DNA from: Symsagittifera roscoffensis
Taxonomy: Eukaryota; Xenacoelomorpha; Acoela; Convolutidae
Reading direction: 5' to 3'
NCBI RefSeq assembly: GCF_963678635.1
Contig: NC_087066.1
Coordinates: 58,980,312-59,044,311, forward strand
Length of the DNA stretch: 64,000 bases
Position numbers and translations under genes: made by a program. The notes below the pieces were generated by a model. That model was not told the DNA's origin. It made no database searches and was given only the letters and a program-made list of their open reading frames with translations. Positions 23,126 to 36,500 of the stretch are shown here, in pieces (position 1 is the first letter of the stretch; each line of letters opens with the position of its first letter).

Positions 23126-23558
23126 TCAGGGATGTAAAAAAATATATTTAAATATATTTTTTCAAAAAAATAAATATATTTATATTTTTGAGGAGAAAAA
23201 TAAATATAAAAATATATTTAAATGTTTCCTGACGGGGAGAAAAAATTCTGAACAATCATGAATTGATGATTTCATTAACAGTGAAAGCGTTCCAAAGTGT
23301 TTTATTAATGAACAAAAATATTTGTCCTTCAAAGTTGATAGGGAGAATTCTTTTTCGATAATCTCCGAGGACCAGACCAGCTCTGCTGAACAACAAGCTT
23401 CAATTATTGGCCGAGTTATGTTGGAAACCTGCTTTGCAATTCAAACAATAATTGTTACGAAAAATAAATAAATTTTATTTTTTGAACTGGAAAATAAATT
23501 ATTTAAATGTATTTATTGGCAATATATTGAAATACAATATATTTTTTTTGCATCCCTG
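23126..23558 (-). mobile_element. hAT-like element remnant inside the foldback arm
   Basis: Inverted ends CAGGGATGTAAAAAAATATA and CAGGGATGCAAAAAAAATAT (right end, reverse strand). On the minus strand the interior resembles the hAT C-terminal dimerisation region: a CSAELVWSSEIIEKEFSLS stretch where hAT proteins have the ERxFS...GLxxxxRRxxLS pattern. Target duplication is weak. A deleted, inactive derivative. Confidence 0.6.
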
Positions 23559-24106
23559 GAAGACAAGATTTCACGGTTTCTCAGCGAAATTTTGTTTGTT
23601 TTTACTGCTTTCTTTTCAAATTTTCCACCAATTTAAGCGGTGCCTAAAAGAAAATTAGACGCGACCAAAAAAATTGAGTTTGGACGTCGATGAAAAACTA
23701 CAAACATGGGAAATTAGACTTAATTGTTTTCTTAACATTGTTGAAATTTACTTACTAATTGCAATTAATTTTCGCTGAGTACAATTCACTTTCGTTCTAA
23801 TTTTCTTAAATGCAAATCGTATTTTCACTTGTCGCAGTTGTATAATTTGCACGTCAAAAATATTTGGATTAACGTTTTATAATTGCTTTTTATTAAATAT
23901 TTTGATACGCAAAAGGATTATAAACTCTTTTTGTAATTGTGATAGTTTATTTCAAGCAATAAGTTTTGTTAGCCCTTTGTTTTTCGTCCAACATTATAGT
24001 TTTGCAAAAAATAATTTAACGTCTAAATTCCATTTTATTGCAGACGTCTAATTTGCATGTTGCCGAATTTCCTAACCCTCAATTTAAATTTATCTTAAAT
24101 GAATTA

Positions 24107-24238
24107 TTGCACCGTGGTCTGGTAAAAGGTCGGTCTGGTAAAAAACCTAGCACCCCTGATTGCAATACCTTATACTTTTGGGGGCTAAGTCTTTTACCAG
24201 ACCGACTTTTTACCAGACTACAGTGCAAAAATTCAATT
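24107..24238. mobile_element. Small MITE with TTGCACYGTRGTCTGG ends
   Basis: Inverted ends of about 37 bp (TTGCACCGTGGTCTGGTAAA and its near reverse complement). The repeated GGTAAAAGGTCGGTCTGG motif is shared with the termini of the surrounding 23030-24426 element, so the two belong to one transposon family. Confidence 0.65.
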
Positions 24239-24426
24239 AGGATAAACTTAAATTACTGAACGATTCGAAAAGGAAGCGGTTAGAACAAACAAAACTTTGC
24301 TTATAAACCGTGAAAACATTGTCTTTAACCAGACTAAATGGCGCCACTACATCTGTCAATCAAATTTGTTTATCGAGTCTGGAAAAAAGTCCATGTTATA
24401 ACATTTTGGTAAAAGGTCGGTCCCCA

Positions 24427-25590
24427 TACTTTTGCTAGTCGCATTGTGTTTATAGTAAACATTGCGTTAATTACAAGAAACATCAGTGCTGTGGCATTTA
24501 AGTCAACAACAGGTAAGCAGCCAAAAAATAAAGACATTCAGAATTTTGTACTAAGTGTCAAACAAAATTAGACTCAAAATATTCGTCCTAATTTGTCTTT
24601 TAAAAAGCTCAATATTAAAAAAAAATAATTTTTTGTTTAAGTAGGAGCGGAACGAAACAAAGCGGTAACAAAGTCGACAATACTCGAACAGACATTTTTG
24701 AGCTACGAAAAACAAATAGGTATAAAAAACTTTTTGGCTCATGAAAAGAGGCAATATGAGGCCACTAAGGTGATATTATATTACCAAAAAATTTCATGTC
24801 GAAGAAAAAAAATTAAAATGATAAATTTCATTTTATACTAGATTTCAGTTGGTAAATACACATCCAACTTTAAATACAAACTTCGAAAAGGAGGCACATT
24901 TAAAAAGCATTCATTTACAAAGTATGTCTGTTTATTAGTGGACGAACGTAGGACAAAATGTCGTAAGCTCTGATTTCATAAGGCTAAAGTTTCGTTAATT
25001 CTACAAATTTCAGTAGACGTTTCCACAACAAATTCCGCGCAGCGATTTTATTTTGATATTAGCTAGCACGACAAAATTACGAAAGTAGTTTTCCTTGTTA
25101 CTCATATCCATTTGTTTCTGATGGGTCAAAATCATGCAGCTCAGACAAATAGTTAAATAGTTGAGGTAATTCACCCTGCAGGCGTCTGTGATAGGCTTTT
25201 AGTTTTGACCTATTTAGTGTGTTATAACTCTACCAATACTAGGAGAATTATTTTTTTGTTCTGACAACTCCACGAAGTGCGAAAAAGAACAATGTGCTAT
25301 TTATGGTTTTCCCATATTTTGACTACCTCAAAGAAAACTCGGAGAGGATCACGTGTGATGTAATTATTTCAGCCGTGCTTCGAATTTGGAAAGAAACTTG
25401 AAAAAATTGCCTAAGTTTTAGGTTCTGAGACAAAATGATCAGAAATTATCCGTTAGATTCAATGGCACGAACTTTACTAGTAGAACTGCAACTCGCAACT
25501 CAATTCTATCGCAAATTTAACCTTAATTTAGTAATTTTTGGCTCTAATTTTTGCTGTTTTATTCGCCCCTACTGAAAACACAAATTTTTT
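24427..25590. other. No gene seen
   Basis: AT-rich sequence between the foldback element and a short tandem repeat. No convincing exon on either strand. If GPCR exon 26037 is real, this lies in intron 4. Confidence 0.35.
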
Positions 25591-25657
25591 ATTTGCATTT
25601 TTATTTGCAATATATTTTATTTGCATTTTTATTTGCAATATATTTTATTTGCATTTT
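25591..25657. repeat. 28-bp tandem repeat, 2.4 copies
   Basis: The unit ATTTGCATTTTTATTTGCAA plus TATATTTT occurs twice exactly, then a partial third copy. It contains octamer-like ATTTGCAT words. Confidence 0.85.
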
Positions 25658-26036
25658 ACATAATGCCATAAGTTTTTAACTTTTTCTTTACTTCATTAGT
25701 TGTGTTCAGAACATTCTTTTGAATTTCTTGACATTTTTTTTTGTTGAATTGTTTTGTATGAATTAATTTGTGGAACTCTTCCTGTGCAAACTTTGTTGAT
25801 TCAATGATTCCAGTCATCTAAATATTGGTAATAATTTAAGTTTAAAACAAAACATACCTTATAGCACTCTCATCACTCAAATCTCTTCTTAACCTTAACA
25901 AAAGTAAGTTTTTGCTGATTTCTGTCTTCTTCAGAAATGGCAAGTTTATAACTATATTTTTTTGTTTCCTGTTTCCGCGGTCCCTTCTAATCAAACCTAG
26001 ATATAATTTTAAAACTGTGTCTTCTTTTACAACCAG

Positions 26037-26168
26037 GAACGCCAATTGAGCATTGATGGTCCAACAGGCGACAACTGTGCCCAAGGTGAGACATTGTATG
26101 ATGAACAAACCATCCTTCAGCTTGCGTGGCTTCTATCGCAGCCACTTCACGTGAGCTCCGATGATTGA
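26037..26168 (+). CDS. Candidate fifth GPCR exon (alternative C-terminal tail)
   Basis: A strong acceptor (CTTCTTTTACAACCAG) precedes an open frame of 43 codons ending in TGA 26166-26168. Phase 0 matches the possible donor after Gln404 of the GPCR (CAG/GTATTT at 22254), giving a 447-aa receptor. Composition is more GC-rich than the flanks, as in the other exons. The same frame stays open for 51 more codons after the TGA (26169-26321, Ser/Gln-rich, TAA 26322-26324). So the TGA may be the true stop, a polymorphism or a readthrough site. It could also be the last exon of another gene. Confidence 0.5.
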   Translation, partial: ERQLSIDGPTGDNCAQGETLYDEQTILQLAWLLSQPLHVSSDD

Positions 26169-26560
26169 ACATCAACACATTCCGATAAAAAAGAGTTGAT
26201 ACCCAAGTTTGACTTCAGTCCCACCTCATCTAGCTCTGGATCACAGCAGCAGTCCAGTCCTGCCCCATTTGAACAATGTATCTTTCTGTCAGAAAAAGCG
26301 ATTGCAAAACGAAAAGTTTTTTAAAACGTTTACGCAGAGCGGAAAGAATTAAATGACCAATTTTGTCAGTGACGAACAACTGACTACACTCTCTATTTGA
26401 AAAAAACAAAGCCCAGAAAAAGTCATGATAAATTCAGAAACTATTTAGTAAAATTTAAAAATATAACAGTAAATTACTATTTGCGAATTGTGTATATTTT
26501 ATAAATCCTTATATTGTTGCGAAATCGTTAGATATAAGTGTATTCCGTTGCCTACAATTA

Positions 26561-27036
26561 CACACAGAAGCGAAGCTGCGCTTCGCAAACACTTGCGAGA
26601 ACACGACGAAAAAGCAGCCATCAAGTGAAATAAGAAAAAGTAGAAATAAGCCTCGAATTAGCGACCTATTCGGTTACGTCTAGGATTCGAATAATTTGGA
26701 ATATAACAAACTAAAAGCTAACTTTGCATGTAACAAATTGCAAAGCATAAAACCACATTATGTATAAATTATACATTTCAAAAAATTGCCCGATAAGTTG
26801 AGTTCGAAAATTTCTGAAATCGAGTTTTCATGATTATTGTTGTTTGAATCAAGTTTTTTTTTTTGGTTCATTTGACGAATGAACAATGCATCAACTGTTA
26901 TAACTTTATATTATTCGAATTTCAAAGCACATGCTATGAAAAATTGTAAAAGTGCCTCATAAGTGGCACCAATATGTGCGAATTATCTTGGAAAAAAAGA
27001 AGGTTCGTACTAATACACTCGCTTCGCAAGTGTAAA
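26561..27036. repeat. SINE-like composite repeat, tRNA part lost
   Basis: Begins with a GAAGCGAAGCTGCGCTTCGC segment, then AACACTTGCGAGAACACGAC and AATAAGCCTCGAATTAG. It ends with CTCGCTTCGCAAGTGTAAA. The ends thus carry ACACTTGCGA in opposite directions. It matches 39049-39391 and 40308-40530, but the tRNA-like block is replaced by unrelated AT-rich sequence. Confidence 0.55.
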
Positions 27037-27811
27037 CATCAAATGATCTGCTACAAATCATAATATCCAACAAGCAACAAGGACAAAGAAACAGCCACGT
27101 ACGCTGTGAAGGTACTTAGAAACATGTCAATTCACGGACGCAATAAAAATGAACGTGTTAACTTGAAGTTCACTGCGGTTGATTTTTTGATTACTTTTCA
27201 TTTTTTTTAAATTTGGTTTATCGAAAGACTAAGACCTGAAAATTTTAGTCAGTGTTAGAAGCGCTTAGCATTTGCGAGCTTTTGTACCAATTACTACAAG
27301 TTGATCTATAAAAAATCTGATACTTTGTCGCATTTTATTTTTGAAAACCAATGCGCTATATATCCGAATCTGCATTTGTAAAACCATGTTTCTTGGTCGA
27401 CTGACTAAGTTGCACTAATCAGATAAAATTTTCGTTTTATTAATTCTAAGAATAAAAACCAATATCTGCTTCATCGGTTTCAGGTGGTGATAATGATTGT
27501 AAAAATTTGTCGGGTAATACGATCTATATGAGCTGCACTCCATTTCTTTTTGCGTGTGATTGTTTTGTATGAAATTGATTGCTTTCAAAATTTTGAGACA
27601 ACATTGTCAAGAGTACGTGCACCAATTTGTGCTGTAATCAAAAAATATTAATCGGAGCAGTATTTTAAAAATTTTCAAAACACTCCTGAGGTTCATTGTC
27701 TGTTAGCCACTTGTCGGCCATTCTCATGGGGCTATTCTCATGGGCGAAGGACCGAAAGGCCGACGGACTCATGGGCAAAAAACTAAAAACAAAAACAGCC
27801 GCAAGTCAATT
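27037..27811. other. No gene seen
   Basis: AT-rich; a short CTCATGGG word is repeated near 27722-27775. No supported gene. Confidence 0.35.
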
Positions 27812-28080
27812 ATTAAAATGAATTAATTGCCGTTCAAGTAAAAGGACTTAAATGATGCAATATTTTGCTTCTTTTTAAACCAAGTCCTTGAAATATGAAA
27901 TTTGTTCCAAAGCTCGCCCGCGGCTATTGACAATTTTGCATGTTTCTACAGCTTTTATATTCGGCCATTATTAATATAAAATCCCCGGACTTTCTTTAAG
28001 ATTTTCAAACTTTTTTTCCAAATTTTTCAATACTGAATTCTGATTGGCTGATTTTTACTTTTGCACATTTGGTCTTTCGC
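27812..28080. repeat. 269-bp direct repeat, copy 1
   Basis: Nearly identical to 28482-28750, offset 670 bp (shared TTGCCGTTCAAGTAAAAGGA start and GGTCTTTCGC end). Non-coding. Confidence 0.85.
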
Positions 28081-28106
28081 AAACAAATAGCCGAACAAAT
28101 CTTTGG

Positions 28107-28484
28107 AAACAAATAGCCGAATGAACTAAATTTGATATTGTGAAATGAAAAATATCTGAAAGAAAAAAATTGAGATCTGATAGCACTAAATGCCTAAAGC
28201 CGACTTTCTTGCGAGTAGATATTATTGTTCTTCAAAAAGATTTAGGTTAGAAAGCTTTTAAAGCAAAACAAAATCAATTGACGAAAAAACCATTTAAAAA
28301 ATATATACCAAAAAATTGAAAAAAGCACATGGCTTTAAATACTTTCACCAAAAATATGATGAAAAAGCATGCTGCCGAAGAAATATCTACAAAAAAATTC
28401 GAACAAAACTCTTTCGAAAAGATAGAAACTTCGAGAAAAAACTTTAAACAAATTCAAACCAAATTCGAAAATTTTTTCATGATT
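28107..28484. repeat. 378-bp direct repeat, copy 1
   Basis: Highly similar to 29809-30196 (shared AAACAAATAGCCGAATGAAC start). It abuts copy 2 of the 269-bp repeat, so the two families form one composite block. Confidence 0.8.
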
Positions 28485-28750
28485 AAAATGAATCAATTGC
28501 CGTTCAAGTAAAAGGACCTAAATGAAGCAATATTTTGCTTCTTTTTAAACCAAATCCTTGAAATATGAAATTTGTTCCAAAGCTCGCCCGCGGCCATTGA
28601 TAATTTTGCATGTTTCTACCGCTTTTATTTTCGGCCATTATTAATATAAAATCCCCGGACTTTCTTTAAGATTTTCAAACTTTTTTTCCAAATTTTTGAA
28701 TACTGAATTCTGATTGGCTGATTTTTATTTTTCTACATTTGGTCTTTCGC
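28482..28750. repeat. 269-bp direct repeat, copy 2
   Basis: Second copy of 27812-28080 with a few substitutions. Confidence 0.85.
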
Positions 28751-29808
28751 CTATGAGAGATTCTAACGTTCAAAAAGACTTGGAAAGGTTAAGATTGTTT
28801 TGTCTTCCTCGTATTAATAATTGACTTCGCGCTAAAAAACAGACCAATCCTGATCATATTATTTATCCATTGTACCCGCTACTTCTACTACTTTGAATGG
28901 AGGAGTTTTTCTAAAATGTTCCAGTAAATCGCGGATCTCATGTTTTGCAGCAATGATTGCTCTCATGGATGTCCGATATCCTTTGACAGTGTTACAAGCA
29001 AAAAAGACTTCGTAATAATGATGTAACTAAAAATTAATCATTGTCTCAAAAAGAGATCTTCTGACGACACTGAAATCGACGCAAAAAAGTACAAAAAAAA
29101 AGATTTTAGGTGTCTTGGTTCAACGGTTAAAATTTATAGCAAACAGGCTCTAAGACAAAAACCTTTGAGCCGGAAAAAATGAAACTCGAAAAAACTCCAA
29201 GAACTTTAAAGATTTGCCACGAATGGTGTTCAATTTTAGATAAATCTAAAACTTGAGAAAAAGCTATGAATTTCGATACAGAGGCAAAGCTGAGCTTCGC
29301 ACCACTTGCGATACAGAAAGCCTCTCTATAAAAAACAAAAAGCCTCTCTACAAACTCTATAAAAAACATTCTAAAAACAACACCACAAAATTTCATATGA
29401 ATGTCTCAAAAAACTCATTTTGAAAAACACCTGCGCGGACGACAACAGCCAGCATTGGATTAGCATTTTAAAAATTATCGAGCCGTATGCAGACAAAACA
29501 GGATGCAAAATCCAACGTGAGACTTTGAAGGGCAGAAAAAAACGGAAAAGATGGTCATAACAATTCAATGCGCCAATAATTTAAATCAATTAGCAACATA
29601 GATTATCAGACATCACGATGATTTAAGACGCAAAGTTGCTAGGAGCTAAGTCCGAAGAACTTCAGACGAAATAATAATTAAAAAGAGAAAAGCTGGCGAA
29701 AAAACTGTCGTCCATCTCAATTTTGTTATAAAAACGGAAAGCCGTAATTACATTAGGTGTAGAAAAATTGCAAAAATAATCTAAATTAGAAAATAAGAAG
29801 TCTACAAG
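28751..29808. other. No gene seen; one repeat head at 29276
   Basis: A motif GAGCTTCGCACCACTTGCGA occurs near 29291, as at the head of the 41.1-kb repeat. The short frames here have no coding character. Confidence 0.4.
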
Positions 29809-30196
29809 AAACAAATAGCCGAATGAACTAAATTTGATATTGTGAAATGAAAAATATCTGAAAAATAAAAAAAAATTGAGATCTGATAGCACTAAATGCC
29901 TAAAGCCGACTTTCTTGCGTGTAGATATCATTGTTCTTGAAAAATATTTAGGCTAGAAAGCATTTAAAGCAAAACAAAATCAATTGACGAAAAAACAATT
30001 TAAAAATTATATACCAAAGAATCGAAAAAAGCACATGACTTTAAATACTTTCACCAAAAATATGATGATTAAAAAAGCATGCTGCTGAGGAAATATCTAC
30101 AAAAAAAATTCGAACAAAGCTTTTTTGAAAAAAGAAAACTTCGGGAAAAAACTTCAAACAAATTCAAACCAAGTTCGAAAACTTTTTCATGATTTT
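29809..30196. repeat. 378-bp direct repeat, copy 2
   Basis: Second copy of 28107-28484 with small insertions and substitutions. Confidence 0.8.
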
Positions 30197-30590
30197 TAAT
30201 TTATTTAAAAAAAGGTCAAAGAAATATTTTAAAATTTCATAGGTACAATTTCAAAGTTGAATCGATGTCCAAAAACGATTCGATACAAATTTTAAAAAAA
30301 ATTGGGTATATCAGCCGAGAATATTGAAGCCGATCGATCTCGGTATCTCAAACTTGGCACTCAATGGTTCAGCGATTTCGAGAACTAGATTGACCAAACA
30401 AACTCATTATGATTTGTTAAAACTTGCTAGTGGCAAACGTAAAAAACAAAGCAGGTTGCGGAATCAAAATAACGGATGTTTGGACCAAAACCATAATTGA
30501 ACTAGAAAGCCGAAAATTGATTTTAAGAAAACTCAAAAAATATTTTGACCTTTTTTTCATGTTTAATTTTCCAATAAAACTATTTCGCAG
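30197..30590. other. No gene seen
   Basis: AT-rich flank of the tandem array. No supported gene. Confidence 0.35.
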
Positions 30591-33500
30591 GGCTTAAAAG
30601 AGTGAAACCGACCGATCTGAGTGCCAAAAATATACCAAAAATTTCGAATCCTACATTAACTAATTTAAAACTCTACGCGTAACACAACCAAATATCGCGA
30701 GGTTCCTGCATGCAGCTAATACAATTACCATTTGACCATTCTGTGAACAAAATTTTTTACAGGAAAAAAAAGTCTAGTACTCGATTGCAATACCCTTGCT
30801 TATCGCAGCAAGGATAAACAGATATCTGAAGCCAGTACTTTGTAGTTTTTTAGCATGAAATGGACTGAAAATTTAGTTTCGACCACTTGCGCAGAATGAG
30901 AAAAACTATCGTCCAGGCTAGGTTTTTCAGACTTGATTTTTACTATCTCAAAGAGAGCACAAATTTGACGTAGCACAATTATTCGCTTCTTTAGGAAAAA
31001 AACTGCTTAATTAAAATTTAACAACTTATAGGAAAAAATATAGTAAGAGTGAGATGTTTCACAGTCAAAAAGGACTGTGAATAAGAAAAAGTGAATACTT
31101 CGAAGAGCAACATTTATCTCTATTTAGTTGCCTCAAAAACTGTCCGTAAAATTTCTTCGTATAATGAAAGGAAGTTTTTTGTATGACCAAACTCCTTCCA
31201 AAAAACATCGCACTAACGTAAAACTTTACATATATGAACACATAGATACAAAGAGTCTTATGGTCTTTTTACTTGTTTTGCCAAAATTTTGTTTTTTAAA
31301 AAAAGGTTTTAAGAAACGGAGTAGAAATGGGGTTTTATAACTTATACGACTTTTTTGTAGTTCATTTCCTTCAGATGTTCAAAACTGAGCACGTGCCTTT
31401 TTTTTGAATAATTTGATAAATTTTCATTTTCAATGAAGTTCTTTTTTATACTTTCGGTTACTGAAAATTTCTGAAACAAAAATTTGAAGAAACGCTGAAA
31501 ATTGAATTTTTTTCAGCTTTTTTCCTAAGCATGTAACCATTGCGGATTGTACAACTTCTTACATCAACCTTCTTTTTTTCCTACAAACAGTACATAAATT
31601 CTTCTTTTGCTTCATGCATTGCTTTAGATAAATGGTGAGCTACAAACTCCTAAACAGTAATTAGTTTTGGCAGTGCATTTTTTTCTCTAACTTTTCCTCT
31701 AAAGGGTACATGTTCTTTTCATTTTTTTGCTCAACTCACTTTTGGAATAGCTTCGTTGAAAATCAGTAACAGTTCATCAAGGCATATTCCGACTCATTAG
31801 AGCGTATGATAATCGATATATTATGCAACTGTAATCACAAATTTTTACTTTTTCTCTAAAGGCTTAAATGATTTTAATAGTATAGTTAAGGTAAGAAAGG
31901 TAACTTGATTAAGAAATATAAAAAAACAGCGTCAAAAATGGCTATATCAATTGTTAATTATAGCGGCCTTACTTAAAAAATTCAATTATTCAAAAAACGA
32001 ACGTGCTCATTTACAATATCTAACTACATTTTCCATCCCTGTTTTCAGGGAAGTTGGTCGGAGTAAAAAAAACAAAGAACCTATAGCAATCTTCACGTGC
32101 GCTCTGCCAATATAACCGTATTTATAAGGTGCACTCTGCCGAAAATTAAATATCGGTGCACTCTGCCGAGAAAACTTAAAGGTCTCAGTTTTCGTTCAGT
32201 AATCCAAAATGTGCGCAATTAACGACTGTTATCTTTTAATTAGTACATTTTAGTAAAATTTTACTTCATCAAAAAAAATTTGATGTTTTTTTTTACAAAA
32301 TTGATGAAACATTTATAAGTGCGCTCTACCTACAAAACCTGTTAAGTTGCGCTCTGCCAAAACGACTTTTGAAAACCCTGTTGGGCTAATTTTTCATAAA
32401 AATTCAACATCTGTAATTGATTTAAACTACATTGCCTCGGTTTCCATCAAGAGAAACTATGGTTTTCTTTCAATGTTTTTTTGCCAAAAATATTAATATA
32501 AGTGCGCTCTGCCGTTTGCTATTATTTTCATTATTCAATGAGCAAGGCTAAAGGAAAAAGAAAGATGCTAAACTATTATATATTGCACCATATTCTCAGC
32601 CACTGCTCCGAAGTCTCGTTTATATTTTTTGACAACCAGGTACTATAAAATGTGTGTTCTATAAGCGCGCTCTACCTACAAAACCTGTTAAGGTGCGCTC
32701 TGCCAAAACGACTTTCGAAAAGCCTGTTGGGCTAATTTTTCATAAAAATTCAACATCTGTAACTGATTTAAACTACATTGCCTCGGTTGCCATCAAGAAA
32801 AACTATGGTTTTCTTTCAATGTTTTTTTGCCAAAAATATTATAAGTGCGCTCTGCCGTTTGCAATTATTTTCATTATTCAACGAACAAGGCTAAAGGAAA
32901 AAGAAAGATGCTAAACTATTATATATTGCGTCATATTCTCAGCCACTGCTCCGAAGTCTCGTTTATATTTTTGACAACCAGGTACTATAAAATGTGTGTT
33001 CTAACATGTTGTTCAAGAACTTCAAAGTTTTAAAAAATTGTCATGGGGGCCAAAGTTTGCTTTGTTTGAACAGAAAAATGCTTTTTTCATGGAAACATTT
33101 TGATTGGCGCACAGGCGTTATCTTCAACGCCTAGAACCAGACCTATTGAAAGCAGAACAACTTTATTTTAAACAATTTTACCCCCAACTTTTTTTTTTGC
33201 GCCAATCAATTGGTTTAAAAAAATTGGCTACGTTTTTTTTTGCTAATGACAAAAAAAACAGTGTCTGGCAATATAATTTATGCAAAATTAAGTATCTATG
33301 ATGTTGAATAGAATCACCATAACCTTCTGGTAAGGTGGAAAACTTGATCAGGCTTCCAATTTCTTGAAAAATGACAAGGTTTGACAGCCAACTCATCAAG
33401 TTTCAACGCAGGGCTTAAAAGAGTGAAACCGACCGATCTGAGTGCCAAAAATATACCAAAAATTTCGAATCCTACATTAACTAATTTAAAACTCTACGCG

Positions 33501-36500
33501 TAACACAACCAAATATCGCGAGGTTCCTGCATGCAGCTAATACAATTACCATTTGACCATTCTGTGAACAAAATTTTTTACAGGAAAAAAAAGTCTAGTA
33601 CTCGATTGCAATACCCTTGCTTATCGCAGCAAGGATAAACAGATATCTGAAGCCAGTACTTTGTAGTTTTTTAGCATGAAATGGACTGAAAATTTAGTTT
33701 CGACCACTTGCGCAGAATGAGAAAAACTATCGTCCAGGCTAGGTTTTTCAGACTTGATTTTTACTATCTCAAAGAGAGCACAAATTTGACGTAGCACAAT
33801 TATTCGCTTCTTTAGGAAAAAAACTGCTTAATTAAAATTTAACAACTTATAGGAAAAAATATAGTAAGAGTGAGATGTTTCACAGTCAAAAAGGACTGTG
33901 AATAAGAAAAAGTGAATACTTCGAAGAGCAACATTTATCTCTATTTAGTTGCCTCAAAAACTGTCCGTAAAATTTCTTCGTATAATGAAAGGAAGTTTTT
34001 TGTATGACCAAACTCCTTCCAAAAAACATCGCACTAACGTAAAACTTTACATATATGAACACATAGATACAAAGAGTCTTATGGTCTTTTTACTTGTTTT
34101 GCCAAAATTTTGTTTTTTAAAAAAAGGTTTTAAGAAACGGAGTAGAAATGGGGTTTTATAACTTATACGACTTTTTTGTAGTTCATTTCCTTCAGATGTT
34201 CAAAACTGAGCACGTGCCTTTTTTTTGAATAATTTGATAAATTTTCATTTTCAATGAAGTTCTTTTTTATACTTTCGGTTACTGAAAATTTCTGAAACAA
34301 AAATTTGAAGAAACGCTGAAAATTGAATTTTTTTCAGCTTTTTTCCTAAGCATGTAACCATTGCGGATTGTACAACTTCTTACATCAACCTTTTTTTCCT
34401 ACAAACAGTACATAAATTCTTCTTTTGCTTCATGCATTGCTTTAGATAAATGGTGAGCTACAAACTCCTAAACAGTAATTAGTTTTGGCAGTGCATTTTT
34501 TTCTCTAACTTTTCCTCTAAAGGGTACATGTTCTTTTCATTTTTTGCTCAACTCACTTTTGGAATAGCTTCGTTGAAAATCAGTAACAGTTCATCAAGAC
34601 ATATTCCGACTCATTAGAGCGTATGATAATCGATATATTATGCAACTGTAATCACAAATTTTTACTTTTTCTCTAAAGGCTTAAATGATTTTAATAGTAT
34701 AGTTAAGGTAAGAAAGGTAACTTGATTAAGAAATATAAAAAAACAGCGTCAAAAATGGCTATATCAATTGTTAATTATAGCGGCCTTACTTAAAAAATTC
34801 AATTATTCAAAAAACGAACGTGCTCATTTACAATATCTAACTACATTTTCCATCCCTGTTTTCAGGGAAGTTGGTCGGAGTAAAAAAAACAAAGAACCTA
34901 TAGCAATCTTCACGTGCGCTCTGCCAATATAACCGTATTTATAAGGTGCACTCTGCCGAAAATTAAATATCGGTGCACTCTGCCGAGAAAACTTAAAGGT
35001 CTCAGTTTTCGTTCAGTAATCCAAAATGTGCGCAATTAACGACTGTTATCTTTTAATTAGTACATTTTAGTAAAATTTTACTTCATCAAAAAAAATTTGA
35101 TGTTTTTTTTTTACAAAATTTATGAAACATTTATAAGTGCGCTCTACCTACAAAACCTGTTAAGTTGCGCTCTGCCAAAACGACTTTTGAAAACCCTGTT
35201 GGGCTAATTTTTCATAAAAATTCAACATCTGTAATTGATTTAAACTACATTGCCTCGGTTTCCATCAAGAGAAACTATGGTTTTCTTTCAATGTTTTTTT
35301 GCCAAAAATATTAATATACGTGCGCTCTGCCGTTTGCTATTATTTTCATTATTCAATGAGCAAGGCTAAAGGAAAAAGAAAGATGCTAAACTATTATATA
35401 TTGCACCATATTCTCAGCCACTGCTCCGAAGTCTCGTTTATATTTTTTGACAACCAGGTACTATAAAATGTGTGTTCTATAAGCGCGCTCTACCTACAAA
35501 ACCTGTTAAGGTGCGCTCTGCCAAAACGACTTTCGAAAAGCCTGTTGGGCTAATTTTTCATAAAAATTCAACATCTGTAACTGATTTAAACTACATTGCC
35601 TCGGTTGCCATCAAGAAAAACTATGGTTTTCTTTCAATGTTTTTTTGCCAAAAATATTATAAGTGCGCTCTGCCGTTTGCAATTATTTTCATTATTCAAC
35701 GAACAAGGCTAAAGGAAAAAGAAAGATGCTAAACTATTATATATTGCGTCATATTCTCAGCCACTGCTCCGAAGTCTCGTTTATATTTTTGACAACCAGG
35801 TACTATAAAATGTGTGTTCTAACATGTTGTTCAAGAACTTCAAAGTTTTAAAAAATTGTCATGGGGGCCAAAGTTTGCTTTGTTTGAACAGAAAAATGCT
35901 TTTTTCATGGAAACATTTTGATTGGCGCACAGGCGTTATCTTCAACGCCTAGAACCAGACCTATTGAAAGCAGAACAACTTTATTTTAAACAATTTTACC
36001 CCAACTTTTTTTTTGCGCCAATCAATTGGTTTAAAAAAATTGGCTACGTTTTTTTTTGCTAATGACAAAAAAAACAGTGTCTGGCAATATAATTTATGCA
36101 AAATTAAGTATCTATGATGTTGAATAGAATCACCATAACCTTCTGGTAAGGTGGAAAACTTGATCAGGCTTCCAATTTCTTGAAAAATGACAAGGTTTGA
36201 CAGCCAACTCATCAAGTTTCAACGCAGGGCTTAAAAGAGTGAAACCGACCGATCTGAGTGCCAAAAATATACCAAAAATTTCGAATCCTACATTAACTAA
36301 GTTAAAACTCTACGCGTAACACAACCAAATATCGCGAGGTTCCTGCATGCAGCTAATACAATTACCATTTGACCATTCTGTGAACAAAATTTTTTACAGG
36401 AAAAAAAAGTCTAGTACTCGATTGCAATACCCTTGCTTATCGCAGCAAGGATAAACAGATATCTGAAGCCAGTACTTTGTAGTTTTTTAGCATGAAATGG

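Larger units (their letters stand above)
23030..24426. mobile_element. Foldback DNA transposon with long inverted arms, nested
   Basis: The left terminus CAGTGGACCGACCTTTTACC follows TA. The right end carries its inverse (GGTAAAAGGTCGGTCC) before a TA. The arms pair for roughly 190 bp, through CCAGACTCGATAAACAAATT and a TCACGGTTT segment. Another MITE (23126-23558) interrupts the left arm. The CAGTGGA-type end and TA target resemble pogo/Tigger elements, but no transposase frame was found, so it is non-autonomous. Confidence 0.65.
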
